From DTYU01 sp040756575 (lineage in GTDB: Bacteria; Bacillota; Desulfotomaculia; Desulfotomaculales; Ammonificaceae), in contig JBFLYP010000010.1 in assembly GCA_040756575.1 (NCBI GenBank), forward strand, positions 21,802-85,801: DNA of 64,000 bases, given 5' to 3'. Below, piece by piece: positions 32,690-41,245 of the stretch (within the stretch, counting starts at the first letter, position 1; each line of letters opens with the position of its first letter). A model generated the notes under the pieces. It saw only the letters and a program-made list of their open reading frames with translations. It made no database searches and was not told the DNA's origin. The position numbers were made by a program, and so were the translations under genes.

Positions 32690-34948
32690 TCACTGACCGC
32701 CGTGGCAGCCGGCGGCGGTGGTGCAGTCCTGCCTGCGCCACGTTCCCGGGTCACGGAGGGGATCGGACAGGCGCGTGATTTTGACCCCGGTATCGTAGGG
32801 CGTTTCCCCTTGGACCACGAGTATCCCGCGGCGCTTGTAACCGTGGGGGAGCGACCCGTGGCAGGAGGCGCAGCCGAGACCGGTATGATGGCCGCCGTGA
32901 AGGTTATCCTTGCACTCGCAATCGCCGTGGGAGAACTTTGATTCTCCGGTTCCTTGGCCGAGGGCGTAAAAGTCGTAATCATGGCACTTGAAGCAAAGGT
33001 GGTCGCGCGTATTTGCCTTTCCCGTGGCGTCGGGATCACCGGTGTCCGGGTTCCACGGCGCCTTGAGGATGAACTTCTCGGTCGAGCCGTGCGGCCCCGC
33101 GACGCTGCTGCCGGCGCTCCCGTGGCAGTCGGTGCATTTCATCGGGCTGTCGTACGTCCACGGACTGACGAACTTCCCGTAACCGGAAGGCACTCTGCTT
33201 ATCCCCACCACCGCGTGGTAGCCCGGGTTGTTCGGGTTGAACTCCACCGAGGGATCCGTCTCCGCGAAGCCGCCGCTCGGCGAAGTGGGCGGGCTGCTGC
33301 CGTAGCTGAAGTACGAGTGGCACTTGAAGCAGACCTCGTACTGGCAGTCCGCGTCCTTCGTGAAGGTGTACGCCGGCGTTGCCCACGGCGTGGTCCCATA
33401 AGTCGGCATCACGCCCGAAACGCCCCGGAGCGGGCTGCCGGAAGTCGCCTGATGCACGTCGTGGCAGTCGGCGCACTCGGCGTGGCGGTCGGCCTGCGGC
33501 ACCAAGGCGTAATTCTCCGTGTTACTGTGCTTGCCGGAGAGCGTCAGCGTCGGGTGAGCGGATGACTTGAGGAAGTCGGACCTTATGTCAGGCGCACCGC
33601 CGCCGCTCTTGTGGCAGCGCAGGCACTCGCCATCGGTGGTGGAAGTATCCTCGTCGTAGCGCTGCAGTGCCGGGTAGTCGGAGCCGTGGCTCTCGTGGCA
33701 GTCGCCGCAGGTTATGTTCGCCGACGCCGTGCCGTGGGCGCTGGATTTGTAGCTCCTCTTGTTCCAGCCGCCGGAGTTGGTGGTGATGCTGATATCGGGA
33801 AAAACTACGGTATAAGGGACGAATTCGTCCACTGTGGCGACCGCAGTCGGCGGGCTGCCGTCGTGGCACTTGATGCAGAAGTCGCTGAGATCCCCGACGG
33901 TGTTGGGAAGCCCGCCGAGTCCGGTACCGGCTGCACCGGAGAAGCCTTTCTTGGTATTGTCCGGGTCGGAAAGGACCGAGTAAGCGCCCTCGAGCTTGTA
34001 AGGGATACGATCCTTTGACGGGACATTATTTGACGAGACATTATGACACTGCCCACAGTAGACTCCTGGTTCATTTACCGAAAAGCTCATGTAGTTCGCA
34101 GTATGCGGCCCGTGGCAATTGGAGCACTCGAGGCTGGAGCCGCCGGCGCCGTCTACGTTGTGGACGGAACCCGTTTTGCTGAAGGCCCGTACGGGATGGG
34201 GATGAACAGTGCCTAATTTGTCGCCTTCTTTTACGTGGCAGGTCCAGCAAAGGCTTTCCTCAACCTTCGATAGCAGCCTGCTGTTCGGCGCGGCGTGTTT
34301 GTTGTGGCACATCACGCAGGTCACTTTAGTGCCCGAGGCGGGCTGGAGTTCCTCCGCTGCGGTAAGGTAGTGGGCGGCATTCGGGTTCCGGTGGTTGCCG
34401 AGGGTGTCCTCCCAATAGGTGTCGGTTTCGCCGGTGAAGTTACGGTCCACTGCGCCGTGGCAGGAGAGGCAGAAGTCCGGCCCCTCGTTATAGCGATTTG
34501 TTCCGTCTGAGCTGTTCAAAAGGCGGGGGTAGACCTGCCCGTTCACAGTCGGGTCGCCGTGGGGGTTGTGGCAGTGAACGCACTCGATTGTTTCACCCAC
34601 GGCCGTGTTGCCGAGAAGGTCTTTCACCCCTCTGACAGGATGATAGTTCACGGCGCCGCATGTCGAACTGAACCCCGCGTAAACCGCGTTGACCACGTCG
34701 TAACTGCTGCCGGTTCCGTCGTGGCAGGCAAGGCAGAGCGAGGTAATGGTCGGCTGCTTTAAAAGGGTTGCCCCCGGGCTAGCATGGGCCACGTGGCAGG
34801 CCGCGCACCCGGCCGGAAAGGCACCGTAAGGCCCGTGCGGGTTTTCATACGCCTGGGCGGAAACGGTGATCAGAGAGGCTGAGCCCGCGGCAAGGAGAGC
34901 AATCGGCAGCAAGAAAAGGAAAAGGAAGCCTTTTTTCTTGGAAAACAC
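32690..34948 (-). CDS. large multiheme c-type cytochrome, 16 CxxCH (paralog 1)
   Basis: 752 aa from GTG 34948 (6-8 nt after GAGGTG; GTG 34957 overlaps the site). Signal peptide with hydrophobic core FLFLFLLPIALLAAG and a cleavage region SAQAYE. Sixteen CxxCH motifs, many as CHNPHG, CHGPH, CHESHG and CHDVH pairs. The C-terminal CTTAAGCHGGQ repeats the unusual Cys-x5-Cys-His of the paralog. It would be exported and carry at least 16 hemes. It lies downstream of the FN3 protein gene and upstream of paralog 2, which it resembles throughout. Confidence 0.88.
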   Translation of the reverse strand: MFSKKKGFLFLFLLPIALLAAGSASLITVSAQAYENPHGPYGAFPAGCAACHVAHASPGATLLKQPTITSLCLACHDGTGSSYDVVNAVYAGFSSTCGAVNYHPVRGVKDLLGNTAVGETIECVHCHNPHGDPTVNGQVYPRLLNSSDGTNRYNEGPDFCLSCHGAVDRNFTGETDTYWEDTLGNHRNPNAAHYLTAAEELQPASGTKVTCVMCHNKHAAPNSRLLSKVEESLCWTCHVKEGDKLGTVHPHPVRAFSKTGSVHNVDGAGGSSLECSNCHGPHTANYMSFSVNEPGVYCGQCHNVSSNNVPSKDRIPYKLEGAYSVLSDPDNTKKGFSGAAGTGLGGLPNTVGDLSDFCIKCHDGSPPTAVATVDEFVPYTVVFPDISITTNSGGWNKRSYKSSAHGTASANITCGDCHESHGSDYPALQRYDEDTSTTDGECLRCHKSGGGAPDIRSDFLKSSAHPTLTLSGKHSNTENYALVPQADRHAECADCHDVHQATSGSPLRGVSGVMPTYGTTPWATPAYTFTKDADCQYEVCFKCHSYFSYGSSPPTSPSGGFAETDPSVEFNPNNPGYHAVVGISRVPSGYGKFVSPWTYDSPMKCTDCHGSAGSSVAGPHGSTEKFILKAPWNPDTGDPDATGKANTRDHLCFKCHDYDFYALGQGTGESKFSHGDCECKDNLHGGHHTGLGCASCHGSLPHGYKRRGILVVQGETPYDTGVKITRLSDPLRDPGTWRRQDCTTAAGCHGGQ
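33041..33701 (-). repeat. 661-bp stretch identical to 30466-31126 (copy 2)
   Basis: Partner of the copy in the downstream paralog; see there. Identity this long between otherwise diverged tandem genes is the mark of recent gene conversion, though an assembly error in a repeat could look the same. Confidence 0.85.
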
Positions 34949-35033
34949 TTTACCCACCTCATAGTATAAATAGAAACACTTAAGCTACGATCTCTATGGT
35001 TGTTTGTATCTTTGTTTGTTTCATCTAAAAAAC

Positions 35034-36917
35034 CTACTTTTCTTTCGCGCCTTGGGGCCCGTCAACCCGCAGCGGGAGGTTGACCTGCGCAACCCCCGGC
35101 GGGGGGGTAATATCGTCGTCTTCTACCTTCGTCACGAGAAGACAAAACCGGTCGGGCAGCTTTTTATCCGTGACCCTTACCAGGAGGTTTTGTCCGGGTT
35201 TTACAGGTACCCAGGTGCCGGGCTCGGACCACGTTTCACCGTTGTCCGCGGAAAAGGAGACGGGAGCGCCGTCAGGGGCCTGCACCCAGATTTTCAGGTC
35301 CCCGTAGTCCGGGGTGATGTTGCCGAAGGCGTCGAAGGCCTGTACCGTGATACGTTGTTCCTTCCCGTTAACCCTTACCGTGTCTGGATCAAAGCCTACG
35401 TAGTGCGCAGGCCCGGGATCCACTTTGATCGTACAGGTGCCGGACTCACAGACGCGCTTCGGCTGGTAGTCCGGCCCCAGCAAGGCGTCGTAGTAAAGCA
35501 CCGCCTGAACGCGGGTGGTGCCGGGGGTGGTGCTGGCAACCCACCTGGCCTCCACTTCGCCCTCCGGGCCGGGCGGCCCGGAGGCTGCGCCGCTTGTGCG
35601 CTTTTCGCGTACAATAACGGCGTGGGCCTTGCCGTGCCAGCGGCCGTAATGTTTTCTATGACCGTCCTTTCGGGCCAGCTCAGGTGACTTTACGGTTTCA
35701 AAGACCACCCGCGCCTGCCAGTCCGTAACCGGTCGGCCGTCCTGGTCGGTCACCAGGCAGGACAGGGTGACATCGTCTGATCCGGTGACGGTCCGGTCAC
35801 CGGAGGCGGAAAGTGATATATGCCACTCGAGCGCCCGCACGCTGTAATCATCGACGAGGGCGGGGGTTTCAGCCCCCATTGGATAGTACTCGACAGCGAT
35901 TTTCCCGCCGCCGGTCTCGTCGGCTTTGAAGATTGCCTGCGCGTCGCCCTCGCCGTTTACTTCGGGGTCCTCGAACCGGCCGAAGGCGGCTGCGAAGCGA
36001 ATTGTTCCTTTTAACGGAACCGGGTTGCCGTTTTCATCCAAAGCCCGGGCGGAAACACAGATGCTGTCGCCCGGGACGTTGAGAAAGACCGCGCTGCAGT
36101 CCGGTTGGATTTGAAGCGAAGCCGGCATCCGGGCCCCTTCCTGGTCGAATTCCGCACGCACCGCCTGACGGGGCTGTACGGAAAGGATTTGCGTCCGATT
36201 TGAGCCGTTGCCGTCCGCGTCAACCGCTATCAGGTAGTAGTAATACCACTGTCCCTGCGTAAGCCCGGTGTCTTTATAGGAAGTCTCGTTGGTGCCGAGG
36301 ATCTGGACCAGCTCGAACGGTCCGGCGGCGTTTGCGGCGCGGTAGAGCTGGTAACCGGCAAGGTCGGGTTCGATGTTCTTTCGCCACTCAAGCTCAACAT
36401 CGCGGCCCGTGTCCAGCTCGGTGACCTTGAAGCCCTGCGGTTGGGCAGGCGGCGAAATGTCCGTCGCAAAGGTCGAGGACGGATTTGAAGGCCGCGACTC
36501 GTTACCCGACTGATCAACGGCGGTTATCCGGTAAAAGTAATACACATTCCGGCTCACCGAGTTATCTGTGTGATTCGTATCTGTGGTATCCACCATTCCG
36601 CTGCCAAGCCGCTGGTACGATTCGTCCGGCGGCGCATAGGTTTCCGAGCTGACCGAACGGTAAATGCGGTAGCCCAAGAGATCCGGTTCGGTGCTGGTGT
36701 TCCAGCGCAGGTAAAGGGCTTCACCGGTCCCGGGATCGGTGACGGTAAGTCCGGTCGGCGGCGCCGGTGGATCGGTGTCGTGGTAAGCGTCCGTCGTTAC
36801 GCTCCCGTATGTGTCCTCGCCGACGGCAGAGGTTAGGTGGTTACCGTTGAATGCTGTCAGTGCCAAAGCAACCATCAGTAAGAGAGCGATGTGAAGCAGC
36901 CGTTTTTCTCCCGGCAT
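35034..36917 (-). CDS. exported FN3/Ig-like multidomain protein
   Basis: 627 aa. A signal peptide (about 1-32) is followed by two fibronectin type III domains (about 50-150, PPAPPTGLTVTD to YYFYRITAVDQSGNESRPS; about 155-250, PPAQPQGFKVTE to WYYYYLIAVDADGNGSN). Several Ig-like/invasin (Big_1-type) domains follow: 265-360 (ARALDENGNPVPLKGTI), 370-490 (CLVTDQDGRPVTDW) and 500-600 (VQAFDAFGNITPDYGDLK). No heme motif and no sorting signal seen. In the middle of a cytochrome cluster it may be the surface scaffold or adhesin of the electron-transfer assembly. ATG after GGAGG. Confidence 0.82.
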   Translation of the reverse strand: MPGEKRLLHIALLLMVALALTAFNGNHLTSAVGEDTYGSVTTDAYHDTDPPAPPTGLTVTDPGTGEALYLRWNTSTEPDLLGYRIYRSVSSETYAPPDESYQRLGSGMVDTTDTNHTDNSVSRNVYYFYRITAVDQSGNESRPSNPSSTFATDISPPAQPQGFKVTELDTGRDVELEWRKNIEPDLAGYQLYRAANAAGPFELVQILGTNETSYKDTGLTQGQWYYYYLIAVDADGNGSNRTQILSVQPRQAVRAEFDQEGARMPASLQIQPDCSAVFLNVPGDSICVSARALDENGNPVPLKGTIRFAAAFGRFEDPEVNGEGDAQAIFKADETGGGKIAVEYYPMGAETPALVDDYSVRALEWHISLSASGDRTVTGSDDVTLSCLVTDQDGRPVTDWQARVVFETVKSPELARKDGHRKHYGRWHGKAHAVIVREKRTSGAASGPPGPEGEVEARWVASTTPGTTRVQAVLYYDALLGPDYQPKRVCESGTCTIKVDPGPAHYVGFDPDTVRVNGKEQRITVQAFDAFGNITPDYGDLKIWVQAPDGAPVSFSADNGETWSEPGTWVPVKPGQNLLVRVTDKKLPDRFCLLVTKVEDDDITPPPGVAQVNLPLRVDGPQGAKEK

Positions 36918-36939
36918 GGTGTTTCCTCCCGCCGTTCGC

Positions 36940-37893
36940 TTAATCCCGGCCGAAAATTAGTACGATGTTATGAATCCGGTCGGTCACATACACCCTGTCT
37001 TCGAAAACGGCAAGGCCGTTCAACAGGGTGTTTGATACCGCAAATGAGAGACCAGGGCTGTTTTCGGCCTTAATGTTTTTGACAAGCCTTCCTGCCCGGC
37101 TAAACGCTAACAGCCGGTTGCCGAAGGTGTCGGCCACTACGATGAGTTCCTTACCCCAAAACCCGGTGCCCCGGGGATGCGACATCTCCCCGCTTTCGAT
37201 CACCCTCAAGAGCTTCCCGTCCGCGCCGAAGAGAAGCACCCGGCGGTTACCGCTGTCCGAGACGGCGATATCCCCGGCATCATCCACGGCGATCCCGTTG
37301 GGGTAGGCAAGCGTTTCCGGCTCGGCTGCGACCTGGTCGATTCGGCGCAGCAGCCTGCCTTTTTTGTCAAGGACGTAAACCGCTCCCCGCCTGTCGGCGA
37401 CGTACAGGCGGCCGTCGGCGCCGACGGCAAGATCAAGCGGCTGCAGCGGCACCCCTGCGGTGCTGGCGTCTATTTTCTGCTTAAATTCTCCTCTTGCGGA
37501 GAAAACCCTTATCCGCCCGGCGGCGAACTCGCCGACATACACCCGGCCGTTAGCGTCAACGGCTACGGTGTTGGGGTAGGTGAACTTTATCTTACCGCGC
37601 CCGAGGAAACCCCGCGGCCGCCCCCAGGGATAAAAGACCTGCACGGCGTTGTTTCCGGCGTCGGCCACGAATATCCGCCCGTCAGGCGCTACCGCCACAT
37701 CAAGCGGGGTTTGCAGGGGCGCCTCCGGTTTGCCGGCGAGGACCTGGACCACCTTTTCGGGCAAGTTATGCTGCATCAGCACCGGACAACTTTTCTCTTT
37801 ACGGGTGCATAAAAACCAGCCTCCGGCGGCGATGATCAGCACTGCGACCGTTACACCTACAGCTATCTGCCGGTACCGGGTGCGGTCAGCCAC
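36940..37893 (-). CDS. NHL-repeat beta-propeller protein, membrane-anchored
   Basis: 317 aa. One N-terminal membrane helix (about 9-28) followed by about six NHL repeats, each with a pattern like PLDVAVAPDGRIFVADAGNNAVQVF, cut here to fragments such as YPNTVAVDANGRVYV and YPNGIAVDDAGDIAVSDSGN. The propeller is on the outer side. NHL propellers bind protein or RNA partners. A second protein of this kind is at 39396; each lies next to a cytochrome gene. GTG start 9 nt after AAGGAG. Confidence 0.87.
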   Translation of the reverse strand: MADRTRYRQIAVGVTVAVLIIAAGGWFLCTRKEKSCPVLMQHNLPEKVVQVLAGKPEAPLQTPLDVAVAPDGRIFVADAGNNAVQVFYPWGRPRGFLGRGKIKFTYPNTVAVDANGRVYVGEFAAGRIRVFSARGEFKQKIDASTAGVPLQPLDLAVGADGRLYVADRRGAVYVLDKKGRLLRRIDQVAAEPETLAYPNGIAVDDAGDIAVSDSGNRRVLLFGADGKLLRVIESGEMSHPRGTGFWGKELIVVADTFGNRLLAFSRAGRLVKNIKAENSPGLSFAVSNTLLNGLAVFEDRVYVTDRIHNIVLIFGRD

Positions 37894-38083
37894 GATCGGG
37901 CTCCTTTTGTTCTTTTCTCCATTTTTTATTTCACCGGGAAGGCAGAAAAATCCTGCTTTTTCCGGGAAATTACCTGTTGATCTTGCGCGCGAAGACTCTC
38001 GTCTCTGGACCGTCCCGGACCCGGTAAACAGATACCTATAATATAATACGTCTTGCCCGGTCGCTTTAAGGGCTTAAATAGGG

Positions 38084-38128
38084 GCGGGAAGGCACCCGTT
38101 GAAACTCTTTTCGGTTGTGCCTTCCCGC
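38084..38128 (-). terminator. 12-bp inverted repeat after the heptaheme cytochrome gene
   Basis: GCGGGAAGGCAC (38084-38095) is the exact inverse of GTGCCTTCCCGC (38117-38128), with a 21-nt loop. It lies 33 nt after the cytochrome stop on the minus strand. There is no T-run, so termination may be partial, which could tune expression of the downstream NHL, FN3 and large cytochrome genes. Confidence 0.55.
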
Positions 38129-38161
38129 TCACAGGTATTCATCTCTAACGAACGTGGATGC

Positions 38162-39292
38162 TTAACTGGGATGACACGTGCTGCATTTGGCGCTGCCGCT
38201 TACCTCTCTGGTGTCGTTGATGCAGTTGTACTTCGCCGCTCCGTGGCAGTTGTAACAGACACCGCGGTTGTCCATCCGCAGGAGCGCCGAGGTGGTGCTG
38301 GTCCCGCCGCCGTCCCGCGGCCACTCCGAAGCCCAGCCGATGGCCTTGGCTGTGGTCGCGTGCGCCCGGTGGCAGGTCAGGCAGCCCACCCTGTATACCA
38401 ATCCGGCAACAGTGTCGTCGTCATATTCCAAGGGGGTGCCGTACAATATGGAACCGTTGGCGCCGTCCGGGAGCACAGCGTGGCCGAACGTTGGGTGTTT
38501 GGTCATCACGCCGAAGTTCATACCTGGCAGCTCAGCCTTGAACTTATCGTGGCAGCCGCCGCACCAGTATGAGCTACCGTAATAGGTGCCGTCCCCGGCG
38601 TCATAATCGACCCAGTATTGATCAACCTTATACACGCCGGAAGTGACGCCCTTGTAAACGAAATCGCCCACCGGTACCATATGGAACTTCATATAAACAT
38701 TGGGGACGGTGGTGCCGCCGGCGAATGTGAAGGAGCGTCGCAACAGGCGCGGGTTGGGGTGAGTGGCGTCGCCCTTTACGTATCCGTTGGCGTCCGGGAC
38801 CGTGCCGCCGTCGTGCGGGTCGTGGCAGGAGGCGCAGACGAAGCCGCTGCCGGTAAAGGTGTTTGTCCCGCCGGGGATCTCGTACGGACCGTGGCTCCCG
38901 GCACCCTGATCCAGGCCGTCGGACTCATTGCCCATGGAGTAACCCCAGACGTTGTGGCGGGAGGTCACCGTCGGACCGTCAGTACCGGCCCACCTTTCAA
39001 AGCCGCAGGCCGTGGAAGCATAAGTGTTACTTCCTGCTTTGGTTATGCCGACCTTCACGTCATAAGGCGCACTAGCACCGCCGTCGCCGTGACAGAGGAA
39101 GCAGAAGTGCGTCTGCGTCGGCCCCTGCTTCAACAGGTTCGGCGCCTGGGCGGCGTGCGCCACGTGGCAGCCGGCACAGGCGTCGGTGGTTGCCGAAAAC
39201 TGCCCGTGGGTCCAGGCGAGGGCCGGCGCGGCAAAGGCCATTGAGCACACCAGCACCGCTGCGATGAGGAGATACAGTTTCGCCTTGCTCAT
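38162..39292 (-). CDS. heptaheme c-type cytochrome
   Basis: 376 aa. Start ATG 39292 after AAAGGAGGTG. A clear signal peptide with AFAAPALA cleavage region, then seven CxxCH motifs (CAGCH, CFLCH, CASCH, CGGCH, CLTCH, CYNCH, CSTCH) spread over 340 residues with long Gly/Tyr/Thr-rich loops, the last at the C-terminus. The first motifs (CAGCHVAHAAQAPNLL) resemble those of the two large cytochromes (CAACHVAH), so the three share ancestry at the N-terminus. Exported, probably soluble or surface-bound. Confidence 0.88.
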   Translation of the reverse strand: MSKAKLYLLIAAVLVCSMAFAAPALAWTHGQFSATTDACAGCHVAHAAQAPNLLKQGPTQTHFCFLCHGDGGASAPYDVKVGITKAGSNTYASTACGFERWAGTDGPTVTSRHNVWGYSMGNESDGLDQGAGSHGPYEIPGGTNTFTGSGFVCASCHDPHDGGTVPDANGYVKGDATHPNPRLLRRSFTFAGGTTVPNVYMKFHMVPVGDFVYKGVTSGVYKVDQYWVDYDAGDGTYYGSSYWCGGCHDKFKAELPGMNFGVMTKHPTFGHAVLPDGANGSILYGTPLEYDDDTVAGLVYRVGCLTCHRAHATTAKAIGWASEWPRDGGGTSTTSALLRMDNRGVCYNCHGAAKYNCINDTREVSGSAKCSTCHPS

Positions 39293-39395
39293 TGTATTCA
39301 CCTCCTTTCCGGCGCTGTTTTTCATTATGCTAATCGCCCGCCTCGCAGAGCGGGTTAGCCGCACGAGTTGCAACTCCGTTATAGTGCCTGCAAGA

Positions 39396-40406
39396 TCACT
39401 TCAGATCGTATACGGTGACCCGGGAGTTTCCGTACTCGGCCACGTAAAGCCGCTGGTTATCATCTATGCAGACCCCCGTAGGGAGGGAGATGTTGTCCCC
39501 CTGCTCCGGCGGCCCCGCCTTCTGGACGGTATTCAACGGCTTGCCTTTGCGGTCGAGGATGCTGACGCGCTGGCACAGGGCATCGGCTACGTATACGTTT
39601 CCTTTCTTATCCACGGCTATCCCCGAGGGTGTGGCGAAGAAGCCTTGACCCTTTGCAACATCGCCCGCCCACATCTCGAGGAACTTCCCCTCTGCGTCAA
39701 AGACCTGCACCCGGCTGTTGTTGGTATCGGCCACGAGGATGCGGCCGTCCGGTGTGACGGCAAGGCCGTTCGGATAATAGAGCTCGCCGGCCCCGCCCCG
39801 CCCGTACTTGCCGATGGCGCCGATCTCTTTTCCGGAAGGATCAACAATAACCACCTGCTGGCGGCCCACGTCGGCGACGTAGAACCTGTTGCGGTGGTAT
39901 GCTATCTCGACAGGCTGTTGCAACACCTTTTCTGCGAAATAGCGCTTAAAATTGCCGCTGCCATCAAACACGGCCACCTTCATCAACCCGGCGTCGGCTA
40001 CAAAGATTTCACCACCCATAAAAGCTATACCGTACGGGTATTGGAGCCGGTTCTTCGCATCGCCGGTATCCCCGAACTTGCGGAGGTAGCGGCCGTTGTA
40101 ATCGAATACCACCACCCGGTGGTTTGAGGTATCAGATACGTATATCTGCTTGTTATGTACGTAGACCTTACGGGGCTGCCGCAGGAAAACGTTCCCCTCG
40201 CCGTAAATGGTCGCCACCCACTTGGGCTGCCGGATCGGGAAAACGGCGGCCTTAACCTCTTCTACCGGATTGGTGCGGTGCAGGTACGTCCAGGCGAAGT
40301 AGATCGCGGCGAGCAGCGCGGCGACCAGCGCGGCGATGATCACGTGCTCACGTTTTACCTGTTTCCCGGCAAGCCTGCCGGATAGGGCCTCCCTGACGCT
40401 ACCCAT
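39396..40406 (-). CDS. NHL-repeat beta-propeller protein, membrane-anchored
   Basis: 336 aa, start ATG 40406 after AGGAGGT. Membrane helix at about 25-45 (IIAALVAALLAAIYFAW), then an outer propeller of about six NHL repeats (QPRKVYVHNKQIYVSDTSNH, YPYGIAFMGGEIFVADAG, YPNGLAVTPDGRILVADTNN, TPSGIAVDKKGNVYVADALC, LPTGVCIDDNQRLYVAEYGN). The start overlaps the TPR gene stop by 8 bp, so they are coupled. Unlike the other NHL protein, one blade carries a Cys. A docking or scaffold role for cytochromes is inferred from position. Confidence 0.88.
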   Translation of the reverse strand: MGSVREALSGRLAGKQVKREHVIIAALVAALLAAIYFAWTYLHRTNPVEEVKAAVFPIRQPKWVATIYGEGNVFLRQPRKVYVHNKQIYVSDTSNHRVVVFDYNGRYLRKFGDTGDAKNRLQYPYGIAFMGGEIFVADAGLMKVAVFDGSGNFKRYFAEKVLQQPVEIAYHRNRFYVADVGRQQVVIVDPSGKEIGAIGKYGRGGAGELYYPNGLAVTPDGRILVADTNNSRVQVFDAEGKFLEMWAGDVAKGQGFFATPSGIAVDKKGNVYVADALCQRVSILDRKGKPLNTVQKAGPPEQGDNISLPTGVCIDDNQRLYVAEYGNSRVTVYDLK

Positions 40407-41085
40407 TCTTCTTACCTCCTGCCGGCTGCTCCGTGAGTTTCGCCTTAAGCGAAAGGGCGTCCTTGTACGTCGGAACAAGGCGCAGCGCTTTGTCGCAGGC
40501 GGCGATGGCGTTCTCCTTGTCCCCCATCTTTTCGTAGGAAAGGGCCATAAAGTAGTACGTGTTCGCAAGACCGGGCCTGATGGCGGCCGCATCGGAAAAG
40601 GCCTTTACCGCTTCGGCGTACTGCTTATTGTAGTAATAAGCCTCGCCCAGCGAGAAATGCGCCTCGAGGTCGAAGATCCCTTCTTTGGCTAACGGCTTCA
40701 GCAGCTTTATAGCCTCCGGGTAATCCTTGTTTGCCATATAGCCCAAAGCGAGGTTGTACCGCACCTGCCGGTTCTGCGGGTCGAGCCTGTGCGCGGTTTT
40801 GTACTCCGCAAGCGCCTTTTCCGCTTCCCGGCGGAGGAGGTAGGCGTACCCGAGCTCCAGGTGCGCCGTCGCGCTCTTCGGGTTGGCTTTGACCTGCTGC
40901 CGGGCGGCCCGGATCATTATATCTTCGTAAGTCTGGTGCTGGTATTTGTCCCAAAAGAACAGGTAACCGACGGTCAGACCGGCGGCCGCGAGAACGACGA
41001 CCACGGCGCCGAGGATCAGGAGCGCCTTGCCGAGAGGGATGGTCTTTTCTTCCTGGCCCTGGGCGGGGGTAACAGCGTTTTCCAT
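40399..41085 (-). CDS. membrane-anchored TPR protein
   Basis: 228 aa. N-terminal cytoplasmic tail, one membrane helix (about 19-44, ALLILGAVVVVLAAAGLTVGYLFF), then about four TPR repeats (TAHLELGYAYLLRREAEKA, QVRYNLALGYMANKDYPEA, EAHFSLGEAYYYNKQYAEA, NTYYFMALSYEKMGDKEN), presumably outside. Same overall plan as the N-terminus of the gene at 41246, suggesting both arose from one TPR module. Coupled to the NHL gene by overlap. Likely an assembly scaffold. Confidence 0.85.
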   Translation of the reverse strand: MENAVTPAQGQEEKTIPLGKALLILGAVVVVLAAAGLTVGYLFFWDKYQHQTYEDIMIRAARQQVKANPKSATAHLELGYAYLLRREAEKALAEYKTAHRLDPQNRQVRYNLALGYMANKDYPEAIKLLKPLAKEGIFDLEAHFSLGEAYYYNKQYAEAVKAFSDAAAIRPGLANTYYFMALSYEKMGDKENAIAACDKALRLVPTYKDALSLKAKLTEQPAGGKKNG

Positions 41086-41245
41086 ATGGTCCTGCCTCCA
41101 ACCTCCTAATATCGCAGGTAAAGCCAGGGGCTATTGTCATTTTAGCACAAGGAGAGGCGCAGTGCAACTGATCAGTTAGAAAAATTGCCTGCTTTTGGCA
41201 AACTGTATCCGGCCCTTAGCGGTTTTTGGCAGAAAAACGCCGTAT

